A DNA stretch of 5,749 bases from an uncultured Ruminococcus sp. (GCA_937902395.1 CALGTV010000078.1:1-5749); one strand, 5' to 3'; shown: positions 1 through 5,061, counted from the first letter of the stretch. Notes: generated by a model not told the origin, from the sequence alone. Numbers and translations: made by a program.

Positions 1-371
1 TTGTAGATCAGATATACCGCAACCGTGAAAATATCACGTTCTGCAATAGTCTTGGTATTCGTATATCAGGCAAGAAACTGGGCAGACCCAAAAAGGATGT
101 TGATACAAAATTGGATAAAAAAACAACTTATCAGGATAATACTGACCGAATAGAAGTGGAGCGAAAGTTTAGTCTCGCAAAGCGTAAATTCGGTCTTGGT
201 CTGCTACTCACAAAAAGAGAAGATACAACAAAAGCATCGATAGTTCTCAGCATAATTGCTATGAACATCGACCGCCTTTTGGCGTTGCTTTTGCGACTGC
301 TTGATTTTATCAGGTCATTTTTCTTTCAGAATGACAAAAATCACTTGCTTTTTGAAAAGGACGGTTATTGA
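1..371 (+). CDS. IS4/IS5-superfamily DDE transposase, C-terminal part (5' end outside window)
   Basis: Only the last 122 residues are visible; the first complete codon is at position 3 and the stop is at 369-371. The visible part starts VDQIYRNREN and contains GKKLGRPKKD, a hinge common in IS5-type transposases. It then shows an R-(3)-E-(6)-K pattern (DRIEVERKFSLAK), which is the C1 signature carrying the third catalytic acid of DDE transposases; the usual Tyr before the Arg is Asn here. The catalytic Glu would be visible residue 53. The tail is hydrophobic and Leu/Phe rich. The enzyme would cut and rejoin the ends of its own insertion sequence. The first two catalytic Asp residues lie outside the window, so intactness cannot be judged. 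It probably belongs to an IS beside the phage rather than to the phage, although some filamentous phages do use DDE transposases. Confidence 0.85.
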   Translation, partial: VDQIYRNRENITFCNSLGIRISGKKLGRPKKDVDTKLDKKTTYQDNTDRIEVERKFSLAKRKFGLGLLLTKREDTTKASIVLSIIAMNIDRLLALLLRLLDFIRSFFFQNDKNHLLFEKDGY

Positions 372-455
372 GGAGACATTATTTATTATCCTATTCTTAT
401 TTCTAAGATATGTTATGTTAAGAAAAAACGGAGTTTGAGGCGGAGCCTCATGCAT
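372..455. mobile_element. Probable right-hand end region of the insertion sequence
   Basis: This is the non-coding stretch directly after the transposase stop, where the IS right end is expected. It contains a small dyad, TGAGGC-GGA-GCCTCA, at 436-450. The exact IS boundary and target duplication cannot be set because the left end is outside the window. The region also holds the possible dif-like sequence described in the findings. Confidence 0.35.
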
Positions 456-732
456 TGTTGATTGTCTCTTATCGCAGATGTTGGAATTGTCGGAAGTGTT
501 GAAAGCCTCGCTTTCAATGCTTTCGATAATTTCAATATCAAGATACAGACTATCAACAATTATAAGTTCCAGAGTTTCAGTACGGTCAAAGCAAGTAATA
601 CTATAATAATAATTTTTGTTATCAGGTTTGTTTTTAATACGCTGCTGATTGTGTCCATCAGTTCCGCTCGGGCTTCTCGCTCTTCTTTTTCTGCAATGAT
701 TAAGTCAAGTATCTTTCTTCATCGTAATTCAT
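456..732 (-). pseudogene. Broken small gene downstream of the RHH gene (two apparent frameshifts)
   Basis: Read leftward, an ATG at 732-730 follows a GAGG Shine-Dalgarno that overlaps the stop codon of the RHH gene, so translation looks coupled. The frame gives MNYDEERYLT and stops at 702-700. One extra base near 709 would restore RYLDLIIAEKEEREARAEL, an acidic/basic helix likely to form a coiled coil; that frame ends at 562-560. A third frame, open from 704 to a stop at 317-315, reads NKNYYYSITCFDRTETLELI and then an acidic stretch ending SEAFNTSDNSNI, which looks like real protein sequence. The simplest reading is one gene of roughly 90 residues with two indels, whose 3' end merges into the IS end. 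I do not recognise the family. An alternative is that the middle frame, ending in a hydrophobic LITKIIIIVLLALTVLKLW segment, is the true C-terminus. The left boundary is approximate. Confidence 0.4.
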
Positions 733-742
733 TTTAAATACC

Positions 743-910
743 TCAATCTTTTATTTTTTCAGTGATTTCTATGTATTTTCTTAACATATACTTCACTTGT
801 TTGCTGAAATCACGTTCTGTTCCCTGTCGTAATTCCTCTATTTTATCAATCAAATCTTTTTCCATTCTGATTGTCTTTTGTTGGGATTCTTTGTATTGCA
901 AATTGTCCAT
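743..910 (-). CDS. Small ribbon-helix-helix (Arc/MetJ-type) DNA-binding protein, putative regulator
   Basis: This 55-residue protein starts at ATG 910-908 and ends with TGA at 745-743. An AAAGGAG Shine-Dalgarno lies seven bases upstream of the start. The sequence fits an RHH fold: a short strand QKTIRME (residues 11-17), helix A around DLIDKIEELRQG (19-30) and helix B around DFSKQVKYMLRKYIE (34-48). Such proteins dimerise, pair their strands and insert them into the major groove at inverted repeats. It has its own perfect TTGACA-17-TATAAT promoter, divergent from the rightward phage promoter, and a 12-bp inverted repeat spans that rightward promoter. The inferred role is repressor of the rightward operon, possibly also of itself. 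It could alternatively be a plasmid-type copy-control or antitoxin-like protein, since RHH proteins serve all these roles. Confidence 0.75.
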   Translation of the reverse strand: MDNLQYKESQQKTIRMEKDLIDKIEELRQGTERDFSKQVKYMLRKYIEITEKIKD

Positions 911-933
911 TTTTTTCACTCCTTTTTTGTTTA

Positions 934-962
934 ATTATACTGAATTTCCGTGTTTTTGTCAA
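934..962 (-). promoter_or_regulatory. Leftward promoter for the RHH gene
   Basis: Read on the minus strand, a -35 box TTGACA (962-957) and a -10 box TATAAT (939-934) are separated by exactly 17 bases. Both boxes match the sigma-A consensus. The start codon at 910 lies about 24 bases beyond the -10, leaving a short leader with the AAAGGAG ribosome site. Confidence 0.85.
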
Positions 963-968
963 ACTCCG

Positions 969-997
969 TTGACATTCGTTGTCTTACAAAGTATACT
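969..997 (+). promoter_or_regulatory. Rightward promoter of the phage operon
   Basis: A -35 box TTGACA (969-974) and -10 box TATACT (992-997) are separated by 17 bases, a near-perfect sigma-A promoter. Transcription should begin near 1004, leaving a leader of about 180 bases before the first gene at 1184. Its -35 box is only six bases from the -35 box of the leftward promoter, so the two polymerase sites lie back to back. Confidence 0.85.
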
Positions 998-1012
998 TTA
1001 TTTGTAAGACAA
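979..1012. promoter_or_regulatory. Operator-like 12-bp inverted repeat over the rightward -10 box
   Basis: TTGTCTTACAAA (979-990) is exactly mirrored by TTTGTAAGACAA (1001-1012), with a 10-base spacer that contains the -10 box. A third half-site, TGTCTTA, lies at 1023-1029. A dimeric repressor bound here would block RNA polymerase. The divergently encoded RHH protein is the obvious candidate, by position only. Confidence 0.7.
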
Positions 1013-1061
1013 AATATTACACTGTCTTATACCATTCGCTGAGTGTTGTGAAAGTCATATA

Positions 1062-1153
1062 TCAGCCGAGCCAAGAGAGCGCGTTAGAACTCTGCACAAA
1101 TATCTCTGGAACTGTTCCGGAGCAGTTCCAGAGACACCACCAAGAACGGCTGA
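1062..1153 (+). other. Long two-stem structure in the operon leader (possible packaging signal or replication structure)
   Basis: An outer stem TCAGCCG (1062-1068)/CGGCTGA (1147-1153) encloses a perfect 12-bp hairpin: TCTCTGGAACTG (1103-1114), loop TTCCGGAG, CAGTTCCAGAGA (1123-1134). The loop contains the self-complementary TCCGGA. No T-run follows, so it is not an intrinsic terminator. Filamentous phages carry a non-coding hairpin in the packaged strand as packaging signal, and rolling-circle elements carry hairpins as minus-strand origins; either would fit. A structured mRNA leader is the alternative. Confidence 0.55.
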
Positions 1154-1183
1154 CCCATTGCCGATAGGGTAAAGGAGTAAGAA

Positions 1184-1513
1184 ATGATTAAATTAATTGG
1201 ATTTGAAGCACAGAGCGGAGACTTTGTCTCCAAAGAATCAGGAGAGGTTATTGCATGGAGCAATCGTCTGCTCAGATGCGTGACCGATGAAAATCTTGGC
1301 AATAGAGAATATGGCTTTAAGAATGTTGAGCAGAAACTTAAAACATCACTTGTAATTAAATCTTTGGGACTTAATGAGAACAGTTCTGAACAGATGGTTG
1401 ATGATTCTCTTAAAAATCTTCTTCACCGTAATATCATTTTCAAGATAGGACTTGTTAAGGATAAATATGAAATTGTCGGTTTTGTTGTAGAACCGACACC
1501 CGAAAAGAAATGA
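1184..1513 (+). CDS. Small phage protein, possible ssDNA-binding protein (gene V-like)
   Basis: This 109-residue protein is the first gene of the rightward operon and has a strong AAAGGAG site six bases before its ATG. It has no signal peptide or membrane segment and is mixed charged/hydrophobic, with predicted short strands (for example IIFKIGL and YEIVGFVVEP near the C-terminus). It begins IKLIGFEAQSGDFVSKESGE, a style I associate with the small replication/ssDNA-binding proteins in Gram-positive filamentous phages, but this is weak pattern memory rather than a motif match. In filamentous phages a protein of this size directly before the major coat gene commonly coats the newly made single strands and hands them to the assembly complex. 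That role is inferred from size, solubility and position. An unrelated regulator remains possible. Confidence 0.85.
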   Translation: MIKLIGFEAQSGDFVSKESGEVIAWSNRLLRCVTDENLGNREYGFKNVEQKLKTSLVIKSLGLNENSSEQMVDDSLKNLLHRNIIFKIGLVKDKYEIVGFVVEPTPEKK

Positions 1514-1528
1514 TTTCCGCATACAAAC

Positions 1529-1555
1529 ACTTGCATCCGCCTTAGCGGTGTAAGT
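1529..1555 (+). other. Hairpin between the 109-aa gene and the coat gene
   Basis: ACTTGCATCCGC (1529-1540) pairs with GCGGTGTAAGT (1545-1555) around a CTTA loop, giving 11 pairs with one G-U and one bulged T. No T-run follows. In a polycistronic message such a 5' hairpin could protect or mark a processed coat mRNA; this is inference. Confidence 0.4.
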
Positions 1556-1592
1556 TCACACACATAATTCTCTCGGAAAGGAGGTTTGCAAA

Positions 1593-1757
1593 ATGGAAGG
1601 TGCATGGTCTGTAACAACTCTTTTGACAGATGTTTCCACAATCTTTTCTAATGCAGGCGATTTAATCATGGCTAATCCCGTAGCATCTGCTTTCGTCGGT
1701 CTTAGCCTTGCAGCTGCTGGCGTTGGTCTTTTCCGCAAAGTTATACACGTACGCTGA
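1593..1757 (+). CDS. Putative major coat protein (pVIII-like), 54 aa
   Basis: The start is ATG 1593 behind an excellent AAAGGAGG site (1577-1584, spacing eight); the stop is TGA 1755-1757. The protein has the classic filamentous coat layout: a mildly acidic N-terminal part (E2, D13, D23), one apolar segment rich in small residues (NPVASAFVGLSLAAAGVGLF, about residues 28-47), and a basic C-terminus (RKVIHVR) that would face the DNA. In the filament, several thousand copies would form the sheath after passing through the membrane. There is no cleavable leader, unlike M13 pVIII but as in some other inoviruses. The strong ribosome site and the terminator just downstream fit a very highly expressed gene. 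The assignment is from composition and context, not from a sequence match. Confidence 0.8.
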   Translation: MEGAWSVTTLLTDVSTIFSNAGDLIMANPVASAFVGLSLAAAGVGLFRKVIHVR

Positions 1758-1762
1758 GTTAA

Positions 1763-1818
1763 TTAAGGCAGGAGGCAAGCTTGCCAATTTTGCTGAGTGC
1801 CTTTTCCTCCTGTCTTAA
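1763..1818 (+). promoter_or_regulatory. Competing upstream arm (possible antiterminator) before the pIII-like gene
   Basis: TAAGGCAGGAGG (1764-1775) differs by one base from TAAGACAGGAGG (1823-1834), the 3' arm of the terminator. It can pair over 12 bases, with one G-U, with the same middle strand CCTCCTGTCTTA (1806-1817); T1763-A1818 extends it. The two hairpins are mutually exclusive. The upstream one would disrupt the terminator and leave the next gene's ribosome site single-stranded. A 12-base perfect palindrome GGCAAGCTTGCC (1774-1785) overlaps the upstream arm and adds a further alternative fold. Confidence 0.5.
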
Positions 1819-1844
1819 ACACTAAGACAGGAGGTTTTTATTTT
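1806..1844 (+). terminator. Strong intrinsic terminator after the coat gene
   Basis: CCTCCTGTCTTA (1806-1817) and TAAGACAGGAGG (1823-1834) form a perfect 12-bp stem with an AACAC loop, followed by TTTTTATTTT. It lies 48 bases after the coat stop codon. Filamentous phages usually have a terminator exactly here, which keeps coat mRNA in large excess over minor proteins. Its 3' arm contains AGGAGG (1829-1834), the Shine-Dalgarno of the next gene. Confidence 0.9.
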
Positions 1845-3321
1845 GTCAAAATTAAAAAAATTTTTATTACTGATACCGACAGCATTTATTATGCTGCTGA
1901 ACTGCATGAGTTTCACGGCATTTGCCGAAGATGAAACAGATTTCCCCGTTTTTCTTGACCCCTCTGAGTACACTCCATATGATTTTACTGATTTAAATGC
2001 ATTGTGTTCAGAGCTTAATATGAGTTATGTTGATGATGATTATTATTATTTTTACTGTTCCTATTTTTCAGAATCAGACTATAATAATTATCTTTCTGGT
2101 AGTGATTATAAAATTATTTCTCTCTTTTTTTTCAATAAAAATGTAACTAGTGTAGAGAATTCTGATGTTGCTCTTTTTAAAAGTTCTCAGTCTTTTAAAG
2201 TAACATCATCTTATAGTAGTGCATCAGATTCTTTTACTCTATCTTCAAGTAAAAATGGTTTTTCCGGCGGTCTTTATTATGATAAAAATAATGGTTCAGT
2301 AGACTATACTACTTCGCTTTATTCTCTGCCTACTACTCTTTCCAAGGAATCTTTTGTACATCGTGGTTATTATCTTTTTCAGGGTACAAATATTCCAGAT
2401 TTTCCATTAGTTCCCGATTATTCTTCTTCTGGTTCTGGCTCAGCTCTTGATGTTGAAGTTGCCTTTAAGCCTACATTATCAGGTGTAGTTGATAGGTCAT
2501 TCACACGTGATGGTGTTGAATACCTTTCTACTAATTTTTCTTTACATGTAAATAATAAGTCTAAATTTCCTATTCAGTATACTATGGATATTCGTCCTGT
2601 TGATTCTTATACTGATTTTGTTTTTCGTTATTATGAAAATGATTGGGTTTATGCTCCTAAGCTCGATTCTGCTGGTGATTTCTGGAATCAAGTGCCTCAA
2701 AAGCAACAGAAATCTACAAATTGCCACTATGTTTCATCAGGTTCTTTAGATTCTGTTGTTTTTAATTATAATCAGGTTAATCTTGTTGAGGGCATTGAAT
2801 ATGTTGTAGAAGTTTATGCTGCAAGAAACGATTATGGATGCGCTTCAGAACTTGTTGTTTCAAGTGTTGAAGAAGTTTATCCTGAATTATATCAAGTACA
2901 AAATACTCTTGTTTATCAATCACAGTTTTCTATGAAGCAGTATTCTGATGTTAAGTATGACCCTACCAATACTTCAAATGGTGTTCTTCCTTATGATTTT
3001 GAACTTGGTCAGAAGTATGAACATAGTTATAATGCAGTCGAAAAAGAGGACGGAGTAATTGACTATACAGGAAAAGACGTTTATTCTGACAAAGATAGTT
3101 GGTATCATAAACCGATTGATGACAATACTCAGGGCGGTTCTTTTTCTTCAAGTACTACTTCATCTAATGGTTTTTCTAACTTTGCAAAAAGTTTTCAAAA
3201 TTTTTTTGGTTTCATTCGATATATGTTTAACTTCTTTCCTAAAGATGCTAAGACCATTTTCACTATTGGATTTTCAGCAATAACTATTATTGCTCTTGTA
3301 AAGGTGTTGTTTAAATCATGA
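1843..3321 (+). CDS. Secreted, C-terminally anchored minor coat/adsorption protein (pIII-like)
   Basis: The protein has 492 residues. The start is TTG 1843, eight bases after AGGAGG at 1829-1834, and it opens directly into a signal peptide: basic SKLKK, a hydrophobic core, and a likely cleavage AFA|ED after residue 28. The mature part is rich in Ser, Tyr, Asp and Asn (a YYYFYCSYF stretch early on) and has four Cys that could form two disulfides outside the cell. A Ser/Thr-rich linker precedes an aromatic segment (FSNFAKSFQNFFGFIRYMFNFF) and a final membrane helix at about 471-489 with a short KS tail. Signal peptide, long extracellular part, linker and C-terminal anchor match the plan of filamentous phage tip proteins that bind the host and release the virion. 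I see no recognisable receptor-binding fold. The TTG start and overlap with the terminator suggest low expression. Confidence 0.85.
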   Translation: MSKLKKFLLLIPTAFIMLLNCMSFTAFAEDETDFPVFLDPSEYTPYDFTDLNALCSELNMSYVDDDYYYFYCSYFSESDYNNYLSGSDYKIISLFFFNKNVTSVENSDVALFKSSQSFKVTSSYSSASDSFTLSSSKNGFSGGLYYDKNNGSVDYTTSLYSLPTTLSKESFVHRGYYLFQGTNIPDFPLVPDYSSSGSGSALDVEVAFKPTLSGVVDRSFTRDGVEYLSTNFSLHVNNKSKFPIQYTMDIRPVDSYTDFVFRYYENDWVYAPKLDSAGDFWNQVPQKQQKSTNCHYVSSGSLDSVVFNYNQVNLVEGIEYVVEVYAARNDYGCASELVVSSVEEVYPELYQVQNTLVYQSQFSMKQYSDVKYDPTNTSNGVLPYDFELGQKYEHSYNAVEKEDGVIDYTGKDVYSDKDSWYHKPIDDNTQGGSFSSSTTSSNGFSNFAKSFQNFFGFIRYMFNFFPKDAKTIFTIGFSAITIIALVKVLFKS

Positions 3322-3602
3322 CAGAATTTTTACAAAAAATATTTGATAATATCGACCTTGAAAGTTTACCGTCTTTTTTCGGCGAATTGATTTTGAAATT
3401 TTTCGGACTTCTTTCTGATTTGGTTTACTCTTTTTTTGAAAAGTCTTCTGGTCTTTTTGTTTCCTTGGGCAGTAAATTCTTTTCATTCTTCGGTAATAAA
3501 TTTTCATTTGAAAATCCGGATTTTATTTTATTTTTCCTTGGAGCTATAATCTGTATCTTCGTTTTTAAACTCGTTTGGGAACTTATCAGCGGATTTTTTT
3601 GA
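3318..3602 (+). CDS. Small membrane protein, putative minor coat protein (pVI-like)
   Basis: This 94-residue protein starts at an ATG overlapping the preceding stop (ATGA at 3318-3321), a sign of translational coupling. The first 65 residues are strongly aromatic and amphipathic (FFGELILKFF, YSFFEK, SKFFSFFGNKF). A membrane helix follows at about 69-92 (FILFFLGAIICIFVFKLVWEL). Filamentous phages carry a small hydrophobic partner of the adsorption protein directly after it, which caps the same virion end, so the position fits a pVI role. The C-terminal helix resembles that of the 107-aa protein at 3929-4252 (shared FLGAI and K..W.L positions). Function is inferred from position and membrane topology only. 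Confidence 0.8.
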   Translation: MTEFLQKIFDNIDLESLPSFFGELILKFFGLLSDLVYSFFEKSSGLFVSLGSKFFSFFGNKFSFENPDFILFFLGAIICIFVFKLVWELISGFF

Positions 3603-3610
3603 GGTGTACT

Positions 3611-3760
3611 ATGTTTGAATCTCTCTTTGCTTTATGTTCCAAACTACTGAGCTACCGTCTCACATTCGGTACCTTCTCTTTTACAGTAATGCAAGCTCAT
3701 GTAGGTTTGGCTTTGATTGCTATTTTTCTTGGCGCAATTCGAAAATTCTTTGATGATTGA
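3611..3760 (+). CDS. 49-aa membrane protein, unknown minor coat/assembly role
   Basis: The chosen start is ATG 3611, preceded by GAGGTG (3601-3606) that overlaps the previous stop codon in a TGAGGTG module. An ATG further upstream at 3575 lies inside the previous gene and lacks a ribosome site. The 49 residues have an N-terminal amphipathic part (MFESLFALCSKLLSYRL), then one membrane helix near 28-44 (VMQAHVGLALIAIFLGAI), ending RKFFDD. FLGAI recurs in the neighbouring small proteins. Its size fits filamentous-phage minor coat proteins such as pVII/pIX or an assembly cofactor; no family is recognised. Confidence 0.75.
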   Translation: MFESLFALCSKLLSYRLTFGTFSFTVMQAHVGLALIAIFLGAIRKFFDD

Positions 3761-3768
3761 GGTGTAAA

Positions 3769-4122
3769 ATGAAATCATTACTAATTTTAATCTTGTATAT
3801 TTTTCTGTTACTTTTCTTAATCTGTGCTGTTTTCAGTCTTTTTGCATTTCTTGTAGATGTTCTTAAATGGCATCAGATAGAGAAAAAAACAAAAGTGAAA
3901 GCATCAAAAGAAAGTGAGGTGAACTCTGATGAACGAGACAACAACGGAAGTTTTGACCGAAGCTCTGAGCGAGGAGCTGACAGAAGTTCCAACGGAGCCG
4001 ATGCAGGAAGTAGTGACGGAGATATTGACAGAGATAGTGGAAGTGGAAGTAGTTCCGACGCTGGAACCGAATCCAGAGAACGTGATTCACGATTTATTTT
4101 CGATTCTTGGCTGCAACCTTGA
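3769..4122 (+). CDS. Small N-terminally anchored membrane protein with a long disordered tail
   Basis: The start is ATG 3769, preceded by another TGAGGTG stop/ribosome-site module (3758-3764). An in-frame TTG at 3757 overlaps the previous gene and is less likely. Residues 3-33 form a very hydrophobic membrane helix (LLILILYIFLLLFLICAVFSLFAFLV), followed by a basic stretch (EKKTKVKASK). From about residue 50 the protein becomes Ser/Asp/Gly/Arg-rich low complexity through to the stop. That tail is read from the same bases as the TE-rich start of the next gene, in a different frame, over 194 bases. A TGAGGTG module at 3915-3921 lies out of frame; a one-base indel would make this protein stop at about 49 residues, close to its neighbour's size. 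The membrane part looks genuine, while the tail may be a frameshift by-product. Function unknown. Confidence 0.6.
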   Translation: MKSLLILILYIFLLLFLICAVFSLFAFLVDVLKWHQIEKKTKVKASKESEVNSDERDNNGSFDRSSERGADRSSNGADAGSSDGDIDRDSGSGSSSDAGTESRERDSRFIFDSWLQP

Positions 4123-4252
4123 CCATGTTCCAGCAAGTCCCTATGAAGCTTTTACCATGAGCTTACAATTTCTTGGAGCTATTTTCTTCCTTATCTGGTT
4201 TTGTAAATTCCTTTGGAGCTTGATGAAGCCTTTTGTTAGGGGGAATTTCTGA
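3929..4252 (+). CDS. TE-repeat membrane protein, putative minor coat/assembly protein
   Basis: This 107-residue protein starts at ATG 3929, seven bases after GAGGTG (3916-3921). Residues 4-40 are an acidic Thr-Glu repeat (TTEVLTEALSEELTEVPTEP and onward), ending in Pro-rich TLEPNPE. A short globular segment (NVIHDLFSILGCNLDHVPAS) precedes a membrane helix at about 78-98 (SLQFLGAIFFLIWFCKFLWSL) and a basic KPFVRGNF tail. With no signal peptide, the basic tail suggests the C-terminus stays inside and the acidic repeat outside. Its stop overlaps the start of the Zot-like gene (TGATG at 4250-4254), so the two are probably translationally coupled. It starts inside the preceding gene in another frame. 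The helix resembles that of the 94-aa protein. The role is inferred from position in the filamentous-phage morphogenesis cluster. Confidence 0.8.
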   Translation: MNETTTEVLTEALSEELTEVPTEPMQEVVTEILTEIVEVEVVPTLEPNPENVIHDLFSILGCNLDHVPASPYEAFTMSLQFLGAIFFLIWFCKFLWSLMKPFVRGNF

Positions 4253-5061
4253 TGTATTTAATAGTTTTATTATTCAAAAATCTGTTTATTCTTCCTGCTT
4301 ATCTTTGTTATCAGATGTATGACCATCTCATATATCACTGGTATCGTAAGAAACATATCTTTAATGGTTGGGGAATTCACCTTTTTACAGGTAAGTTTGG
4401 ACAAGGAAAAACAATGTTACAAACTATTAAAGCTTACAAGCTCGCTTGCAAGTATCCTCAGCTGACAATTCTGACGAATTACGAATTGAAAAATTTCCCG
4501 AAACATACACGAATTTTACAGCTTAATACTGCACAAGACATTCTTAACGCTCCGCCTGATACTCTCGTTTTGATTGACGAGATAGGAACACTTTTTAATT
4601 CCAGAGACTTTTCAAGCGGAAAAAACTCTGTTCCTAAGCCTTTATTTCAGCATTTATGCCAAGTCAGAAAGCGCAGAATGATGATTTATGCAACTGTGCA
4701 GAGGTTTAATCTTCTTGACAAACAAATCAGAGACATAACAGCAACCGTGACAGAATGTTCTTGTCAGGGGAAACATCCCTTTTCAAGAAAAATAACAGCT
4801 TTGACTTATGACATAGACGAATATGAAGCTCATCAGCTGAACAGGATGTATAACATGATTCCTATTGCATCTACTGTTTGCATCCAGAAAGACTTTTATC
4901 GTGAGCTTTACGATACATCAAATCTTATCAAAGGACTTCTTTCAAAAGAATATCTTTCTGATGAAGAAATTCTTCGCAATCAGGGCGCTGCTCCTGATTT
5001 TGTAGATGTATCAAAAGACGGTCAAAAAGCTTTTAAGAAAGCTCAAAGACGTAGACGATAG
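4252..5061 (+). CDS. zot: Zot/pI-like filamentous phage assembly ATPase
   Basis: This 269-residue protein carries a P-loop, GKFGQGKT (47-54), and a Walker B strand TLVLIDE (104-110) followed by IG, the Zot/pI arrangement within the FtsK/HerA-like ATPases. Further family-like parts are the LTNYEL strand after the first helix, the QVRKRRMMIYATVQRFNLLDKQIRD segment (137-161), where ATVQR..L.D..IRD resembles the conserved sensor/arginine region, and a basic KKAQRRRR C-terminus. ATP hydrolysis would drive strand extrusion and coat assembly at the membrane. A hydrophobic stretch sits at the N-terminus (residues 2-20), whereas M13 pI places its membrane segment after the ATPase domain. An AGGGGG ribosome site lies eight bases before the ATG, and the start overlaps the previous stop. 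This is the best evidence that the cluster is a filamentous phage. The name follows the domain; toxin activity is not implied. Confidence 0.93.
   Translation: MYLIVLLFKNLFILPAYLCYQMYDHLIYHWYRKKHIFNGWGIHLFTGKFGQGKTMLQTIKAYKLACKYPQLTILTNYELKNFPKHTRILQLNTAQDILNAPPDTLVLIDEIGTLFNSRDFSSGKNSVPKPLFQHLCQVRKRRMMIYATVQRFNLLDKQIRDITATVTECSCQGKHPFSRKITALTYDIDEYEAHQLNRMYNMIPIASTVCIQKDFYRELYDTSNLIKGLLSKEYLSDEEILRNQGAAPDFVDVSKDGQKAFKKAQRRRR

Noticed and set aside
414..788. 13-base inverted repeat TATGTTAAGAAAA (414-426 and, reversed, 776-788)
   Set aside because: The second copy is part of the RHH coding sequence (YMLRKYI) and the words are AT-rich, so chance similarity is likely.
427..970. 12-base inverted repeat AACGGAGTTTGA (427-438) / TCAAACTCCGTT (959-970), as if transposon ends
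   Set aside because: A single 12-base match is expected about once by chance in a window this size, and the right copy is embedded in the divergent promoter region; no target duplication is visible.
462..1007. Plus-strand open frames of 91 and 81 codons (462-737 and 762-1007)
   Set aside because: They lack ribosome sites, have implausible compositions, and lie opposite the better-supported leftward RHH gene and its broken partner and promoters.
1084..1302. Minus-strand 72-codon open frame over the leader hairpin and the first operon gene
   Set aside because: No ribosome site or promoter, and it overlaps a well-supported gene and a structured leader.
3863..4136. Minus-strand open frames (75 and 87 codons) opposite the overlapping gene pair
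   Set aside because: They mirror the low-complexity TE-repeat region, have no clear ribosome sites and oppose the operon direction.
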